From: a virus
DNA length: 64,000 nt
Reading direction: 5' to 3' (one strand)
IMG/VR virus record: IMGVR_UViG_3300020420_000008
Coordinates: 62,001 to 126,000 of that record
Shown: piece after piece, positions 20,021-30,200 of the stretch
How the letters are laid out: each line of letters opens with the position of its first letter
Numbering within the stretch: position 1 is the first letter of the stretch
Translations under genes and position numbers: made by a program
Notes under the pieces: generated by a model
Databases searched by the model: none
What the model was told of the DNA's origin: nothing
The model's input: the letters and a program-made list of their open reading frames with translations, nothing else

Positions 20021-21109
20021 ATGGCACTACAATCTTCAGGCGCAATATCAATCAAAAATGTACAAGACGAGTTTTCGCCTACAGGCGGAACAGGAGGCGC
20101 AGGAATAAAATTTAGTGAATACTATAGAAATGGTAGTATTATTGCCAGTGATGCAGTAGGAGGAAGTATACCTAATTCGGGTGCAATATCACTAAGTCAA
20201 TTTAGAGGTGCTATGGATTACTCAGAAGTAACAATCAGTGGTAATCATAACAATTCAAATCTTAGATCCTTAGCAAATGCCGCCGGTTTTAACGGAACTA
20301 ATCCAGTTCGTATAACAATAAATGCTGGATATTATTTAGCAACTACAACAAGCAATTATGGAATGAGAACAGGTTCTTTTCCTAGTGAATTAAAAGTAGA
20401 TAATTATGCTTACATTATGGGTAAAGGAGGAACAGGCGGACAGGCTCCTAGTGCAGGAGGTTCAGGTGGAGGACATGCTCTTCTTCTTGAAACAAATGTA
20501 ACACGATGGAATAACCTTAGTAACGGAACTTGTTCCGCCGGTGGAGGTGGAGGAGGTTCAGGTAGATATAACGATAGCGGTTCTGTTAGATCCGCCGCCG
20601 GTGGAGGTGGAGGTGCTGGAGGTGGTGATGGCGGACGTGCCGCCGGTGGTGGATTTGTTGGTGGTGGTGCAGGTAGTAATTCTGGAGGAGGCTCAGGTAG
20701 TACTGGTAGTATTGCACACTCGGCGGCAGGAAGTGCTGAAGGTAGTAATATTGCAGGACGTGGTGGTACAGCTGGTGGAGGAGGAGGCGGCTGGGGCCGA
20801 GATCAAAATAAAGGTAATACAACGAGAACGACAGCAGGCTCCGGTGGCGGAGGTGGAAGAGCATTTCCTGGAACTGGTGGCGGTGGTGGTAGTAATCCTG
20901 GCTTTGCAAATCCTGGAGGTGGTGGAGGAAGTTCTACTGGTGGAGGCGGGGGTGGCTCCACTCATACCGGCGGTGGTGGCGGTGGTTGGGGTTCTTCTGG
21001 TGGTGGCGCCGGTGGAGGCGGCGGTGGTGGCGGTGGTAGAGCCGTACATCGAAACGGAAGAAGTATTTCACACAACAACAATAGATTTCATGGATCAATA
21101 GCAGGATAA
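20021..21109 (+). CDS. Glycine-rich gp38-like receptor-binding adhesin
   Basis: Of 362 residues, the first 130 or so form a mixed domain (SSGAISIKNVQDEF, GAISLSQFRGAM), common as an attachment module in phage fibre tips. Residues about 140-345 are dominated by glycine runs broken by short variable segments. This resembles the polyglycine type II helix sandwich of T2/S16 gp38 distal adhesins, where loops between the Gly runs bind the host receptor. It starts immediately after the S74 fibre gene, as gp38 follows gp37. The likely role is the host-range tip of that fibre. Confidence 0.75.
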   Translation: MALQSSGAISIKNVQDEFSPTGGTGGAGIKFSEYYRNGSIIASDAVGGSIPNSGAISLSQFRGAMDYSEVTISGNHNNSNLRSLANAAGFNGTNPVRITINAGYYLATTTSNYGMRTGSFPSELKVDNYAYIMGKGGTGGQAPSAGGSGGGHALLLETNVTRWNNLSNGTCSAGGGGGGSGRYNDSGSVRSAAGGGGGAGGGDGGRAAGGGFVGGGAGSNSGGGSGSTGSIAHSAAGSAEGSNIAGRGGTAGGGGGGWGRDQNKGNTTRTTAGSGGGGGRAFPGTGGGGGSNPGFANPGGGGGSSTGGGGGGSTHTGGGGGGWGSSGGGAGGGGGGGGGRAVHRNGRSISHNNNRFHGSIAG

Positions 21110-21114
21110 TTATT

Positions 21115-22011
21115 ATGTATATGAACGCAGATATGATGAAGAAAACACTTAATTTATGTGATGAAGCTCACAAAGGATATGAAATAGGACTTAAAATATT
21201 ACAGGATAAAGGATATCTATCTTTATATAATGAACATGGAGAAAGTCATGCAGGTTTGATGACAATCCCTGAGTGGTTGCTTGTATATAGAACATTTGTT
21301 AATTCATATTGGCCCGAAGATAAAGTAAAAGAATTAGAAGATGCATACTCTCAAGAAGATAATGAAAATGATGTAACACCGAGTTTTAAAAATGATACAG
21401 CATTATTAAAACAATTGTCAGATGTTTATGTTACTACTACTAAAGATAGAAATCCAGATTTAACAGAAGAAGAAATAAAATCTAAAGATAAACAATGGTG
21501 GTTTGACGAGAATCAAGGTCCATATGGTTATTCATTTTGGATGATTGATAAAACAAAACCAGCACCTATTGAAGCCGTAATATATTGGAATAATCATACT
21601 GTAACAAATGATTGGTATATAACAATAGATGGTTATGAAACACAAGGTACAAAAGAAGTATTAAATAACAAGACTGTAGAAGAAATAAAAGCTAGATTAG
21701 ATGAATTAGTTACAGAGAGAGTAGGAGAACCATTAGCTTCTCAAGATGTAGAACCTGTTGACTTTGATGAATATGGTGGAGTAATAATGAATAAAAGTAT
21801 GAAAGACGCTGATGATGAAGATACTTTTATGGTTACAGATCATCTAGGCAATTCAGTTGCGGTAGATGGTATGGAGAAAGCTATAGAAACTGCTACAGCA
21901 TATAGAAAGGCTAAAGCAGAGTTTCAATTATCTTTTTTCATATGGAGAAAAATAACTGAACCAGGTGGTTATTTTGCTTGGAGAGAAGAGAATATAGCAG
22001 ATTACTTATAG
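21115..22011 (+). CDS. Unrecognised acidic protein after the gp38-like adhesin
   Basis: This is a 298-aa soluble protein, acidic and rich in Trp and Tyr, without membrane segments or an obvious motif. It contains segments such as QWWFDENQGPYGYSFWMIDK and a C-terminal FFIWRKITEPGGYFAWREEN. It differs in composition from the low-complexity fibres on both sides. AGGA about seven bases before ATG 21115 supports that start, but ATG 21121 is also possible. It ends the long transcription unit; a late promoter follows. Position suggests a fibre assembly factor or minor structural protein, without direct support. Confidence 0.6.
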   Translation: MYMNADMMKKTLNLCDEAHKGYEIGLKILQDKGYLSLYNEHGESHAGLMTIPEWLLVYRTFVNSYWPEDKVKELEDAYSQEDNENDVTPSFKNDTALLKQLSDVYVTTTKDRNPDLTEEEIKSKDKQWWFDENQGPYGYSFWMIDKTKPAPIEAVIYWNNHTVTNDWYITIDGYETQGTKEVLNNKTVEEIKARLDELVTERVGEPLASQDVEPVDFDEYGGVIMNKSMKDADDEDTFMVTDHLGNSVAVDGMEKAIETATAYRKAKAEFQLSFFIWRKITEPGGYFAWREENIADYL

Positions 22012-22020
22012 TACTCATAT

Positions 22021-22028
22021 TATAAATA
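22021..22028 (+). promoter_or_regulatory. T4-type late promoter TATAAATA
   Basis: The exact octamer lies in the 39-base gap between 22011 and 22051. It would start the unit 22051-27214. Confidence 0.8.
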
Positions 22029-22050
22029 GTACATAAACAAAGGTGTTAAG

Positions 22051-22401
22051 ATGGGTGCTAAAGCTAACATAGTCGTGGATCAAGGTACAGATTTCGCAAC
22101 AACAATCACTGTTAGAGACAATAGTGGTGTTGCTGTAAATCTTACAAACTACACCGGACATGGACAAATAAGAAAACATTATACTTCAACTGTTGCACAT
22201 AATATGCAGATAGTATTTGAAAGTCCAAGAGAAAGTGGGCAATTAACAATGAAGCTATCTAGAGGACAGACAGCAAACTTAGCTTCGGGAAGATATGTTT
22301 ATGATGTAGAAGTAACAGATAGTGCAAACACACGTTCAAGATTGATAGAAGGCATAGTCACAGTAACACCACAAGTAACACGCAGTAACGAGAGTACATA
22401 A
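22051..22401 (+). CDS. Small beta-sandwich virion protein (BppU-N-like)
   Basis: This 116-aa protein has an N-terminal QGTDFATTITVRDNSGVAVNLTNYTG core, then LASGRYVYDVEVTDS and EGIVTVTPQVTRS. The pattern is typical of an immunoglobulin-like BppU-N-type domain seen as a separate small protein in many marine T4-like phages. Such domains join baseplate and fibre parts. It is the first gene after the late promoter, with AAAGG upstream, and the 1093-aa structural protein starts two bases after its stop. Confidence 0.65.
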   Translation: MGAKANIVVDQGTDFATTITVRDNSGVAVNLTNYTGHGQIRKHYTSTVAHNMQIVFESPRESGQLTMKLSRGQTANLASGRYVYDVEVTDSANTRSRLIEGIVTVTPQVTRSNEST

Positions 22402-22403
22402 AA

Positions 22404-25400
22404 ATGGCGGACTTTGATGTTACGCTAGGTTCAAATAAAGGTAACTTAAATGTAGAGTTCGATAAACCTACGCAAGATTTAACTTTAAAGAATCAGGCGG
22501 CTACTAAGACAAATATAAGAGACTTCAACGATGTTGATAGCAACACTTTTCAAGGTGCACCGGCGGCGAATGGTGAGTCTATACTTGTCTATAATGCCAA
22601 TACAAAACTCTTTCAGTTACGCTCAGGTAATATAAGACTTAGAGAAAATCCAGCACATTATTCAGGATTAAAGTATACAGCCGAAGGTGCTTTTATACCT
22701 GACACAAACAATGCTTACGATTTAGGTTCTCCAGGAAGAAGATTTAGAACACTATTCTTATCTGGCGAAACAATTAAGTTAGGTAATTTAAATCTTTCTG
22801 ATTCAGGTGATACAATCACTATCACAAAAGATACTATTATCGATGGTGTTATTCAGAATGTTGTTATTGGTACTCTCAGCACACAAACTCTAAACACAGA
22901 TAATTTTGAAGCCGCCAATCTAGTAGCGAATAGTACATTTACTGTAGAAACACCAAGAGCCTTTTTTAATCAAGGTATGACTGTAAAGTCGGGTGTCATA
23001 CAAGCGAGTAATACACATCTTCATGCAAATAATATATCGATAAGAAATAATCTAACTGTCAACGGTGCTATCATACTCAGAGGTAGCACAATGAATCTTG
23101 GTGATGGCGGTGATGTCATAAATCTTGGTGCTACAGTTAATACTAGTATTTTACCTACAAGTTCTAATTTGCTTGATATTGGTGCGCCTGCACAGAAATA
23201 CGCAAATGTATTTACAACAAGCGTAAAAGGTTTACAAACACCAACAGAAGGTACAGATGGTGCTAATAAAGCATATGTAGACGATAGTATAGGCAATATA
23301 AGCACAACGGCAGATGGCACAACACTAGGTACTGGTTTCAATACACTGAATGATGGCGCATCAGTAGGATTTCAAGCTAGTGATAATTTAATATCCACTC
23401 TTGATAATATCAATGAGACAGCTTTTAATATTTTTAAAAATACATATGTTCGTGATGTAACTTTTGCTTCAGATAAAACATCAGGTGGTGCTGGCACGAC
23501 TGTTACTCTTACATTGACTGTAACAGGAAATGCAACTAGATTTGATATTAATTGGGGCGATGGTTCTACTGATACTGACGTAACTGATACAACACCGAGT
23601 CATACATATACATCAAATGCAGGTTCTCCATATACAGTTGTAGTTACTGCTAGAAATCATAATGCTATTTCAGGTTCTAAGGGAAGTTCAGCATCTTTTA
23701 CAAGAACAAATTTCATAACAATATTCTTAGCTGATCCAGTTCCTTCATTTACTATTCATGATGCATCGACAGATGGTAACTTAATAACAACAACATCTAC
23801 AGGTGTACCGGTATATTTAAATAATACAACGACTAATATACCAAATACAGCTATTACAGCAACTTTCTCCGTAAATTGGGGAGACGGCACTGCTACTGAA
23901 AATGTTACAGGAAAAACAGAAAATGGTGGACCTCAAGGTGGTAGGTTAGCACACACATATACAAATGCATCAGGTACAGGAAGACATACAGTAACACTAA
24001 ACGTAGTTAGTTTTGATGCTGGTGATCCTTCTGTTCTGCCTCTCAGTACAACTTCATTGATAAAAGTATTTGATGCTTCTATAGCATCACCTAATCATCT
24101 AGGTACAAAGACAATATCGCTCAACACTTCTTCTGTTGGTACGAATCCTAAAGTTGCATCAGGTTTTACAACAAACGGTGTTTCAGGAACAAACGCTGGT
24201 GATAACGTAACTCGCTATACTACATCAGGTGCAATTGCAACTGCCGCCATGGGCTCATTTTTCTTTCAAGCAGATGGTGGTACTCTAAGTGCATTTGTAG
24301 ATGGTAGTGCAGACGGACAAAAAGCTATTACTAATGCAAATGATGAAGGAACTTTTACAAGTCTCATCATTGACGATGAGCAAGATTATAACAGCTTTGA
24401 TGCAGATGGCAATACTGTAGCAGTAAATAGTAGAATATATGCTCCAGGATTATTCGAAGGTTATAAAGCACGAATATCAAAGAGTAATTTCTCAACAGGC
24501 TTACACTCTCTTCAATTACAATCAACTGCTGGTAATACTAACACATTGAAGTTTATCAGAGATGATGTAACAATAACACCTACAACAAGTGTAGGTTCTG
24601 CAACACTTACACAGGCGTCAGCTGGTACATTATCTTATATATCAGGTATACCTTACTATACAAATGATGCAACACTCACTCTTGCTGGTGTAACTGTACA
24701 AAGTTTTACAGGACAAACTTTTCAAGACACAACATCACCTGTAGTAGTAGAAAACTCTACTGACTTAGAAGGCACATCAGGTAATGCAATAGGAACAAAT
24801 AACTTTACATACGCAAATATAGATGGTAGTACAACTATGTTAGAAAGTGGTACACCAAAAGTAAATATAGGAACAGCATCACCTTACGCTCTAGGTAATC
24901 TTACAGTAAATGTAAATGGTGGCGGTAAACGTGTAGAAAGATTACAAGTAAAAGCAAAGAACTCAAACGGAACTGGTAGTGCTGTAATATTAGCATCGCC
25001 TGCAATACAAGCATATAATGGTAGTAAATCGTTTGATGAGACTGCGATACCTGTATCAGACTCACTAGGTGCTGGCTTTGATAATGATGCCAAACGTATT
25101 CATAGTTTGACTGGTGGTGCAGTAGCATTTAGTAATTCTACTGATTACTTTGCAGATAACGCTTTTACAGGTGCCCAAACAGTAGCAGGCACAACTGAAG
25201 CGATAGTGCGATACGATACACTAAAGCACTTCACAACTGATTTGTCAAGTGGTTATTTACCAGCTGGACCTAATTTAAATACAGGACGTTCAGGTGCCCA
25301 ACATTTTGTTTTTGCTTTCAAGAGAACAACTGTTTCACGTTTTAGTATTACGCTTACGGGTAAAGTATCAGGACTTTTTGTAGCTGTTCCTAATACTGCA

Positions 25401-25685
25401 ATGGATACAGCATCAGGTATAAATGGTTGGGGAGATGCGTCAATACAATATGCAGGTTCTGGTGTTCCTGGTTCAGACACAAGTAACGGCGGTAACGGAA
25501 GTAACGGTATTGCAGAAACAGGTTCTGATAAAATTATAGATGGTACAAATTATAGTAATCAAACATTTACAATGACACTTGGTACTGTGTCTTCATCAAA
25601 CTCATTTAATAATCAGATACTTATCTCTATAGTCCTAAATAGTGATGATAGTTTAACTGCACTATCGATAGGAGTACCGAGTTAA
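22404..25685 (+). CDS. Fibre/structural protein with two PKD-like domains
   Basis: The N-terminal 300 residues of this 1093-aa protein contain the same LGSxxxxxxxLF beta modules as the S74 fibre (YDLGSPGRRFRTLFLSG). Residues about 350-560 contain two PKD-like repeats (FDINWGDGSTD with PSHTYTS; FSVNWGDGTAT with LAHTYTN). The remainder is beta-rich with no clear family. PKD domains often bind surface polysaccharide or act as spacers, so an adhesin or decoration role is likely but inferred. It overlaps the following gene by one base. Confidence 0.65.
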   Translation: MADFDVTLGSNKGNLNVEFDKPTQDLTLKNQAATKTNIRDFNDVDSNTFQGAPAANGESILVYNANTKLFQLRSGNIRLRENPAHYSGLKYTAEGAFIPDTNNAYDLGSPGRRFRTLFLSGETIKLGNLNLSDSGDTITITKDTIIDGVIQNVVIGTLSTQTLNTDNFEAANLVANSTFTVETPRAFFNQGMTVKSGVIQASNTHLHANNISIRNNLTVNGAIILRGSTMNLGDGGDVINLGATVNTSILPTSSNLLDIGAPAQKYANVFTTSVKGLQTPTEGTDGANKAYVDDSIGNISTTADGTTLGTGFNTLNDGASVGFQASDNLISTLDNINETAFNIFKNTYVRDVTFASDKTSGGAGTTVTLTLTVTGNATRFDINWGDGSTDTDVTDTTPSHTYTSNAGSPYTVVVTARNHNAISGSKGSSASFTRTNFITIFLADPVPSFTIHDASTDGNLITTTSTGVPVYLNNTTTNIPNTAITATFSVNWGDGTATENVTGKTENGGPQGGRLAHTYTNASGTGRHTVTLNVVSFDAGDPSVLPLSTTSLIKVFDASIASPNHLGTKTISLNTSSVGTNPKVASGFTTNGVSGTNAGDNVTRYTTSGAIATAAMGSFFFQADGGTLSAFVDGSADGQKAITNANDEGTFTSLIIDDEQDYNSFDADGNTVAVNSRIYAPGLFEGYKARISKSNFSTGLHSLQLQSTAGNTNTLKFIRDDVTITPTTSVGSATLTQASAGTLSYISGIPYYTNDATLTLAGVTVQSFTGQTFQDTTSPVVVENSTDLEGTSGNAIGTNNFTYANIDGSTTMLESGTPKVNIGTASPYALGNLTVNVNGGGKRVERLQVKAKNSNGTGSAVILASPAIQAYNGSKSFDETAIPVSDSLGAGFDNDAKRIHSLTGGAVAFSNSTDYFADNAFTGAQTVAGTTEAIVRYDTLKHFTTDLSSGYLPAGPNLNTGRSGAQHFVFAFKRTTVSRFSITLTGKVSGLFVAVPNTAMDTASGINGWGDASIQYAGSGVPGSDTSNGGNGSNGIAETGSDKIIDGTNYSNQTFTMTLGTVSSSNSFNNQILISIVLNSDDSLTALSIGVPS

Positions 25686-26527
25686 TGGCAATATCTGATT
25701 CACAGAAAGTAGATTATTTGTGGAAAAAGCTTGGTTATGGTAAAGCTAAGACTGACACAAATACCAATAAGAAAGCGCCTAACGAAGCGATAGACTCACC
25801 TTTGCTGATGAGAGGTGATATCATATGGGCTCAAGCAGACTTGATACCATCTACGATACCCGATGCAACTAATACTCATGTAAGAGTTTACAAGGCTACT
25901 ACAGCAATAGAAACTACAGAAGATAATACAGCAACAGCAAATAGAACTTGGAAAACAGGACAAACAGATTGGATACCAACACAGTTTGGTTCTACATATC
26001 TTGTCAAAGTATATACTGATTCGGCAGGGGCGGCAAATGCACCTTCAACAGGCACACAGCTTTTCGCAACTGGTTCTGGTAATGATGATGAATGGTTCTT
26101 TGACTATGAGGCTGGTGTACTACATTTTATAGGTTCAAATATACCATCGTCAGTCTCAGGTAAAAAAGTTTTCATAGAAGGTGCTAGATACATAGGTGCA
26201 AAAGGTATAGCTTCTGCTAATAACATGACTACACTAGGTGCTAAAATTGTACAAGCAAATACCATCTCTATGGCGAATACTACATCAACATCATCACTAA
26301 AAATAACAGGTGCAAATAGTACTGTAAAATCAGCAAATGTTGTTATAGAAAAAGTTGCAACTATAGGAGAACTTAGATTAGGTAATCATATAGATAATGG
26401 TGTACTTATAGGAAGAACATTTAATAAAAGAGTAGGTTTTGTTGCACCAGGAAGTTTTGGAACAGTTTTTCAAATCGCCGCCAATGGTACACCTACTTTT
26501 ACTAATCTAACAGGTGGTAGCTACTAA
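25685..26527 (+). CDS. Conserved virion structural protein, 280 aa
   Basis: The N-terminus (SDSQKVDYLWKKLGYGKAKT, NKKAPNEAIDSP) matches a family I know only as a conserved structural protein of marine T4-like phages. A central WIPTQFGSTYLVKVY and DDEWFFDYEAGVLHFIGS suggest a compact beta domain. The start overlaps the stop of the PKD protein by one base, and the coiled-coil protein follows after 15 bases, so the three are probably made together. The exact position in the virion is unknown. Confidence 0.6.
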   Translation: MAISDSQKVDYLWKKLGYGKAKTDTNTNKKAPNEAIDSPLLMRGDIIWAQADLIPSTIPDATNTHVRVYKATTAIETTEDNTATANRTWKTGQTDWIPTQFGSTYLVKVYTDSAGAANAPSTGTQLFATGSGNDDEWFFDYEAGVLHFIGSNIPSSVSGKKVFIEGARYIGAKGIASANNMTTLGAKIVQANTISMANTTSTSSLKITGANSTVKSANVVIEKVATIGELRLGNHIDNGVLIGRTFNKRVGFVAPGSFGTVFQIAANGTPTFTNLTGGSY

Positions 26528-26542
26528 TTATGAAAGAGTGAA

Positions 26543-27214
26543 ATGAGTGATTATTCATATATAAATCCAAAATCTTTTGAAGAATCTAGCAATCAAGCCA
26601 TAGCAGAACTACATGAAACTATAATAACTTTACGTGCTAGAATATTTACTTTAGAAAAAGAAGTTAAAGATGAAAAAGAAAAATTAAAACATGCGAAAAA
26701 TGATGTTTTACTTAAAGAGAAAGCTTTCGATAACGGTTTAAAATTATTAAATACAGGTGATGAAGAATTATTAAGATTGAGAAAAGAAGTGAAATATTAT
26801 GAAGATAATATAGATTTGGTATGGAAAAGAAGAATACGTCCTGAAAAACTTAAACAAGAAAAAGAAGAAAAAATTAAAAAAAGTGTCATAGGTAGACTTG
26901 GTGCAGTAGGTTGGCAAAAGATTATAACTGATTTAAAACGAGCTTTTGATAGAGATAGAAAAAAATTCGAACAAACTCAAACTAAATACAGTAAATTAGT
27001 AGAAGATAATGAAAATATGCCTGTTCCTGACTCTGTTATGCAGTCAATAGACGAAAGAGTAACGGATTTGCAGAATGAATTAAAGCTTGCAAAAGAAGAT
27101 TTAGAGTATTATAAAAAATTTATTAAAGATAAGTCTGTAATAACAAAGAGACTAAACGCTACAGGAAGACAACAACGTAAAAGTTTAAGAGAACAATTAG
27201 GTATTAAGAAATAA
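26543..27214 (+). CDS. Long coiled-coil protein of unknown function
   Basis: This 223-aa protein is mostly helical. Residues about 15-75 and 135-195 are Lys/Glu/Leu heptad repeats (LRARIFTLEKEVKDEKEKL, TDLQNELKLAKEDLEYYKKF), with a basic C-terminus. There is no Gly/Thr-rich fibre composition, so it differs from its neighbours. It could be an assembly chaperone like T4 gp57A or a whisker-like rod; neither is supported by visible homology. Its start follows GAAAGAGTG. It closes the unit before a late promoter. Confidence 0.6.
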   Translation: MSDYSYINPKSFEESSNQAIAELHETIITLRARIFTLEKEVKDEKEKLKHAKNDVLLKEKAFDNGLKLLNTGDEELLRLRKEVKYYEDNIDLVWKRRIRPEKLKQEKEEKIKKSVIGRLGAVGWQKIITDLKRAFDRDRKKFEQTQTKYSKLVEDNENMPVPDSVMQSIDERVTDLQNELKLAKEDLEYYKKFIKDKSVITKRLNATGRQQRKSLREQLGIKK

Positions 27215-27229
27215 TAATTATTATAAATA
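27211..27229 (+). promoter_or_regulatory. T4-type late promoter with overlapping palindrome
   Basis: TATAAATA is at 27222-27229. A perfect 14-base palindrome (ATAATAATTATTAT, 27211-27224) runs into it directly after the upstream stop codon. The promoter would drive 27274-30414. Confidence 0.78.
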
Positions 27230-27273
27230 AACAATAGATTAACTTAAAGAAGAGAATTTAAGGAGCTTTTCAA

Positions 27274-30200
27274 ATGGCAAGTGTTAACACAATTATAATA
27301 AAAAACTCAGCCGTAACTGGTAAAACACCAGTTGCCTCTGATTTAGAAGTAGGCGAATTGGCTCTGAATACGGCTGATGGTTTACTTTTTACAAAGCAAG
27401 CTGATAGTACAATTATCAAGATAGCAGGAGATAATCTATCTTTAACAAATGAAGTTGTAAATGATGGAGCCGCCAACGAAGGTGCTAAAATAAATCTTAT
27501 CAACGCTCTAGCATCAGGTAACGTAAACGAAGGATCGTTTACAATCGAAGGTTCTTCCACTGTACAAGTAACTCATGACTCAACAAATAATAAAGTCGTA
27601 CTAAGTTCAGGTGGTGGAACAGTTACAGGTATATCCTCAGGAGGCACAACTGTTAATCCAGCATCAGGAGTTATAGACTTTGTTGGTGGGAATGGTATTA
27701 CTGTAACTGCTAATGATGGCACTGATGCCTTAACTTTAGCAATAGGTGGTGCTGATAGTAGTTCAAATGCAGTTTCCGGTGTCAAGACATATTCAACACA
27801 ACAGATATTCAACGCTGGACTTACAACAGGTAATGGAGCTACTAGTGCAGGATTCATTCACTTTTTAGAAGATAGTACCGATGGCACTAACAAAGTAATA
27901 TTGCAAGGTGCATCAAGTGGTAGTGATATAACCTTAACTCTTCCTGTTGTAACAAGTACAACTCTTGTAGGTGAAGCTGGTGCCCAAACTCTTACAGAAA
28001 AAACACTTACCGCACCAACAATTAACGGCGTAGTTGGAGGTACAACTACTTCACAGACAATTACAACACTTAACACATCAACTATAAATCTTGGTGGGGC
28101 GGCAATAACATCAACAGCCGCCGAACTTAACTTACTTGATGGTGTAGCAGGACTTGTACAAGCTGACTTTACAAAACTGGCGGCAGTCGATGCAACGGCA
28201 GCCGAACTTAATATATTAGACGGAGATACTTCTGCTACATCTACCACAGTTGCTGATGCAGACAGAGTAGTATTGAACGACAATGGTACTATGGTACAGG
28301 TTGCCGTAACAGACTTGGCTGCCTACTTTGACGATGAAATCACAGCAATGCCTAATCTTGTTGCAACTGGTGCGTTAAACTCAGGTACTATTACTTCTGG
28401 TTTTGGTAACATAAACAACGGCGCTTCAACAATAACTACAACAGGACAAATCAGTGGTGGCGCTCTTGTAGTTGATACTATAACAGTTGATGGTTCAACA
28501 GTAACTGCATCAGGAGATTTAACACTAGATAGTGGTGGTGATATCGTTTTAGATGCTGACGGCGCAAACGTAACAATAAAAGATGCTGGCGCATCAGTAT
28601 TAGATATTGCAAACAGTTCAGGAGACGTAGAACTTACAGTTAGCACAGCCGACAAAAACTTTGCAATCAAAGGAACAGATGGTAGTTCAGGCATAACAGC
28701 CTTAGACATAGACATGGCACTTGCAGGTAAAGCAACCTTTAATGGTGAAATAGTCACAACAAGCTCTATTACTGGTGGTTCTTTAGTTGCAGATGGTACA
28801 ACAATAAACAACTCAACTATAACTGATACTGGATCCAACTTTAAAATAGACGCTTCCGGTTCAATTAATCTTGATGCCGCCGGTTCTGGAGCCGTGGGTA
28901 CTATTTCGTTTGCAGATGCTGGATTAAACTATGGTATAATCTTACCAAGTGCTAATGACGATTTCATGCTTCGTCCAGCACAAACTGATAAAGACATAAT
29001 ACTTCAAGGTAATGATGACGGTTCTGTAATAGATATGTTAAAGCTAGATGCTAGTGATGCAGGTAATGCAACATTTAGTGGCTCAATAACATCAACAGCA
29101 GGAGATGTAACCATAACAGCTGGTGATTTAAATATCACTAAGAGTGCATCTGAACAAGCAGAAATAAATCTTTTTGAAGCTACTGGCGCAGGCACTAACA
29201 AAATCACAGTAAAACCTGCTACAGCAACTTTAGGTGGTGATACTGTTCTTACTTTACCGGCAGAAACTGGCTTAGTAATTACAACCGCATCTTCAAACAT
29301 AGTTAACGCAAACATAAGTGGATCGGCGGCAATAGCAGATAGTAAGCTTGCTAAAATTACAACAACTGATAAAGTTGGTGCCCAATCTATCGATATAACT
29401 TCAGCAACAGACGGCTCTTCTGGTGGCGGCGCATTTGCTCTAGCTGATGATGACTTTTTCTTGGTACATGACACTGGTGCTGGAGCTACTAAGAAAGTAT
29501 TGATGTCACAACTAGAAACTTATGTTGGTATCGGTGCAGGTGGTTTAGCAATCACAGCAATTGACATAGATGGTGGTACAGATATTGGTGCTGATCTTGT
29601 AGATGGTGACTTGTTCATTGTTGACGATGGTGCAAACGGAACAAATAGAAAATCTGCAATATCTAGAATTGGTGATTATATCTTTAATAAGATATCAACC
29701 GCCACAGCCACGGACATATCTATAACCGATGCTGGTGTTGCTACTATTAATCCTAATTCTGTTGCAATGGGTACTGACACAACTGGTAACTATGTTGCTA
29801 CTATAGCTGTTGGTTCAAACTTACAAACAACTGGCGCCTCTACAGGCGAAACTATAGCACACACAATCAACTTAGCTACAAATCCAGACATTGCAGGAAC
29901 ATTAGCTGTTACTGGTGATGTCACAATGGACGCATCTGCTAGTGTTGCTGGTAATCTAACTGTTACAGGAAACTTAGAAGTAAACGGTACAACAACTACT
30001 GTTAATACTGATAACTTATCAGTAGAAGATTCACTAATCGAACTTGCGAGAGGTAACACCTCTGATACACTAGACGTAGGGTTCTTTGGAAATTTCGGCG
30101 CCGGCTCAGATGTTGATCAAGCAGGTTTAGTAAGAGATGCAGATCATGGTTCAACAGTAAACGGTGTAACACTACCTAAACCTTTCGTACTATTTACCGA

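Noticed and set aside
20541-21101. Open frames in other phases (186 aa +, 107 and 118 aa -) over the glycine-rich adhesin
   Set aside because: They are by-products of GGT/GGA repeats and translate to Val/Glu, His/Tyr or Thr/Ser strings without domain features.
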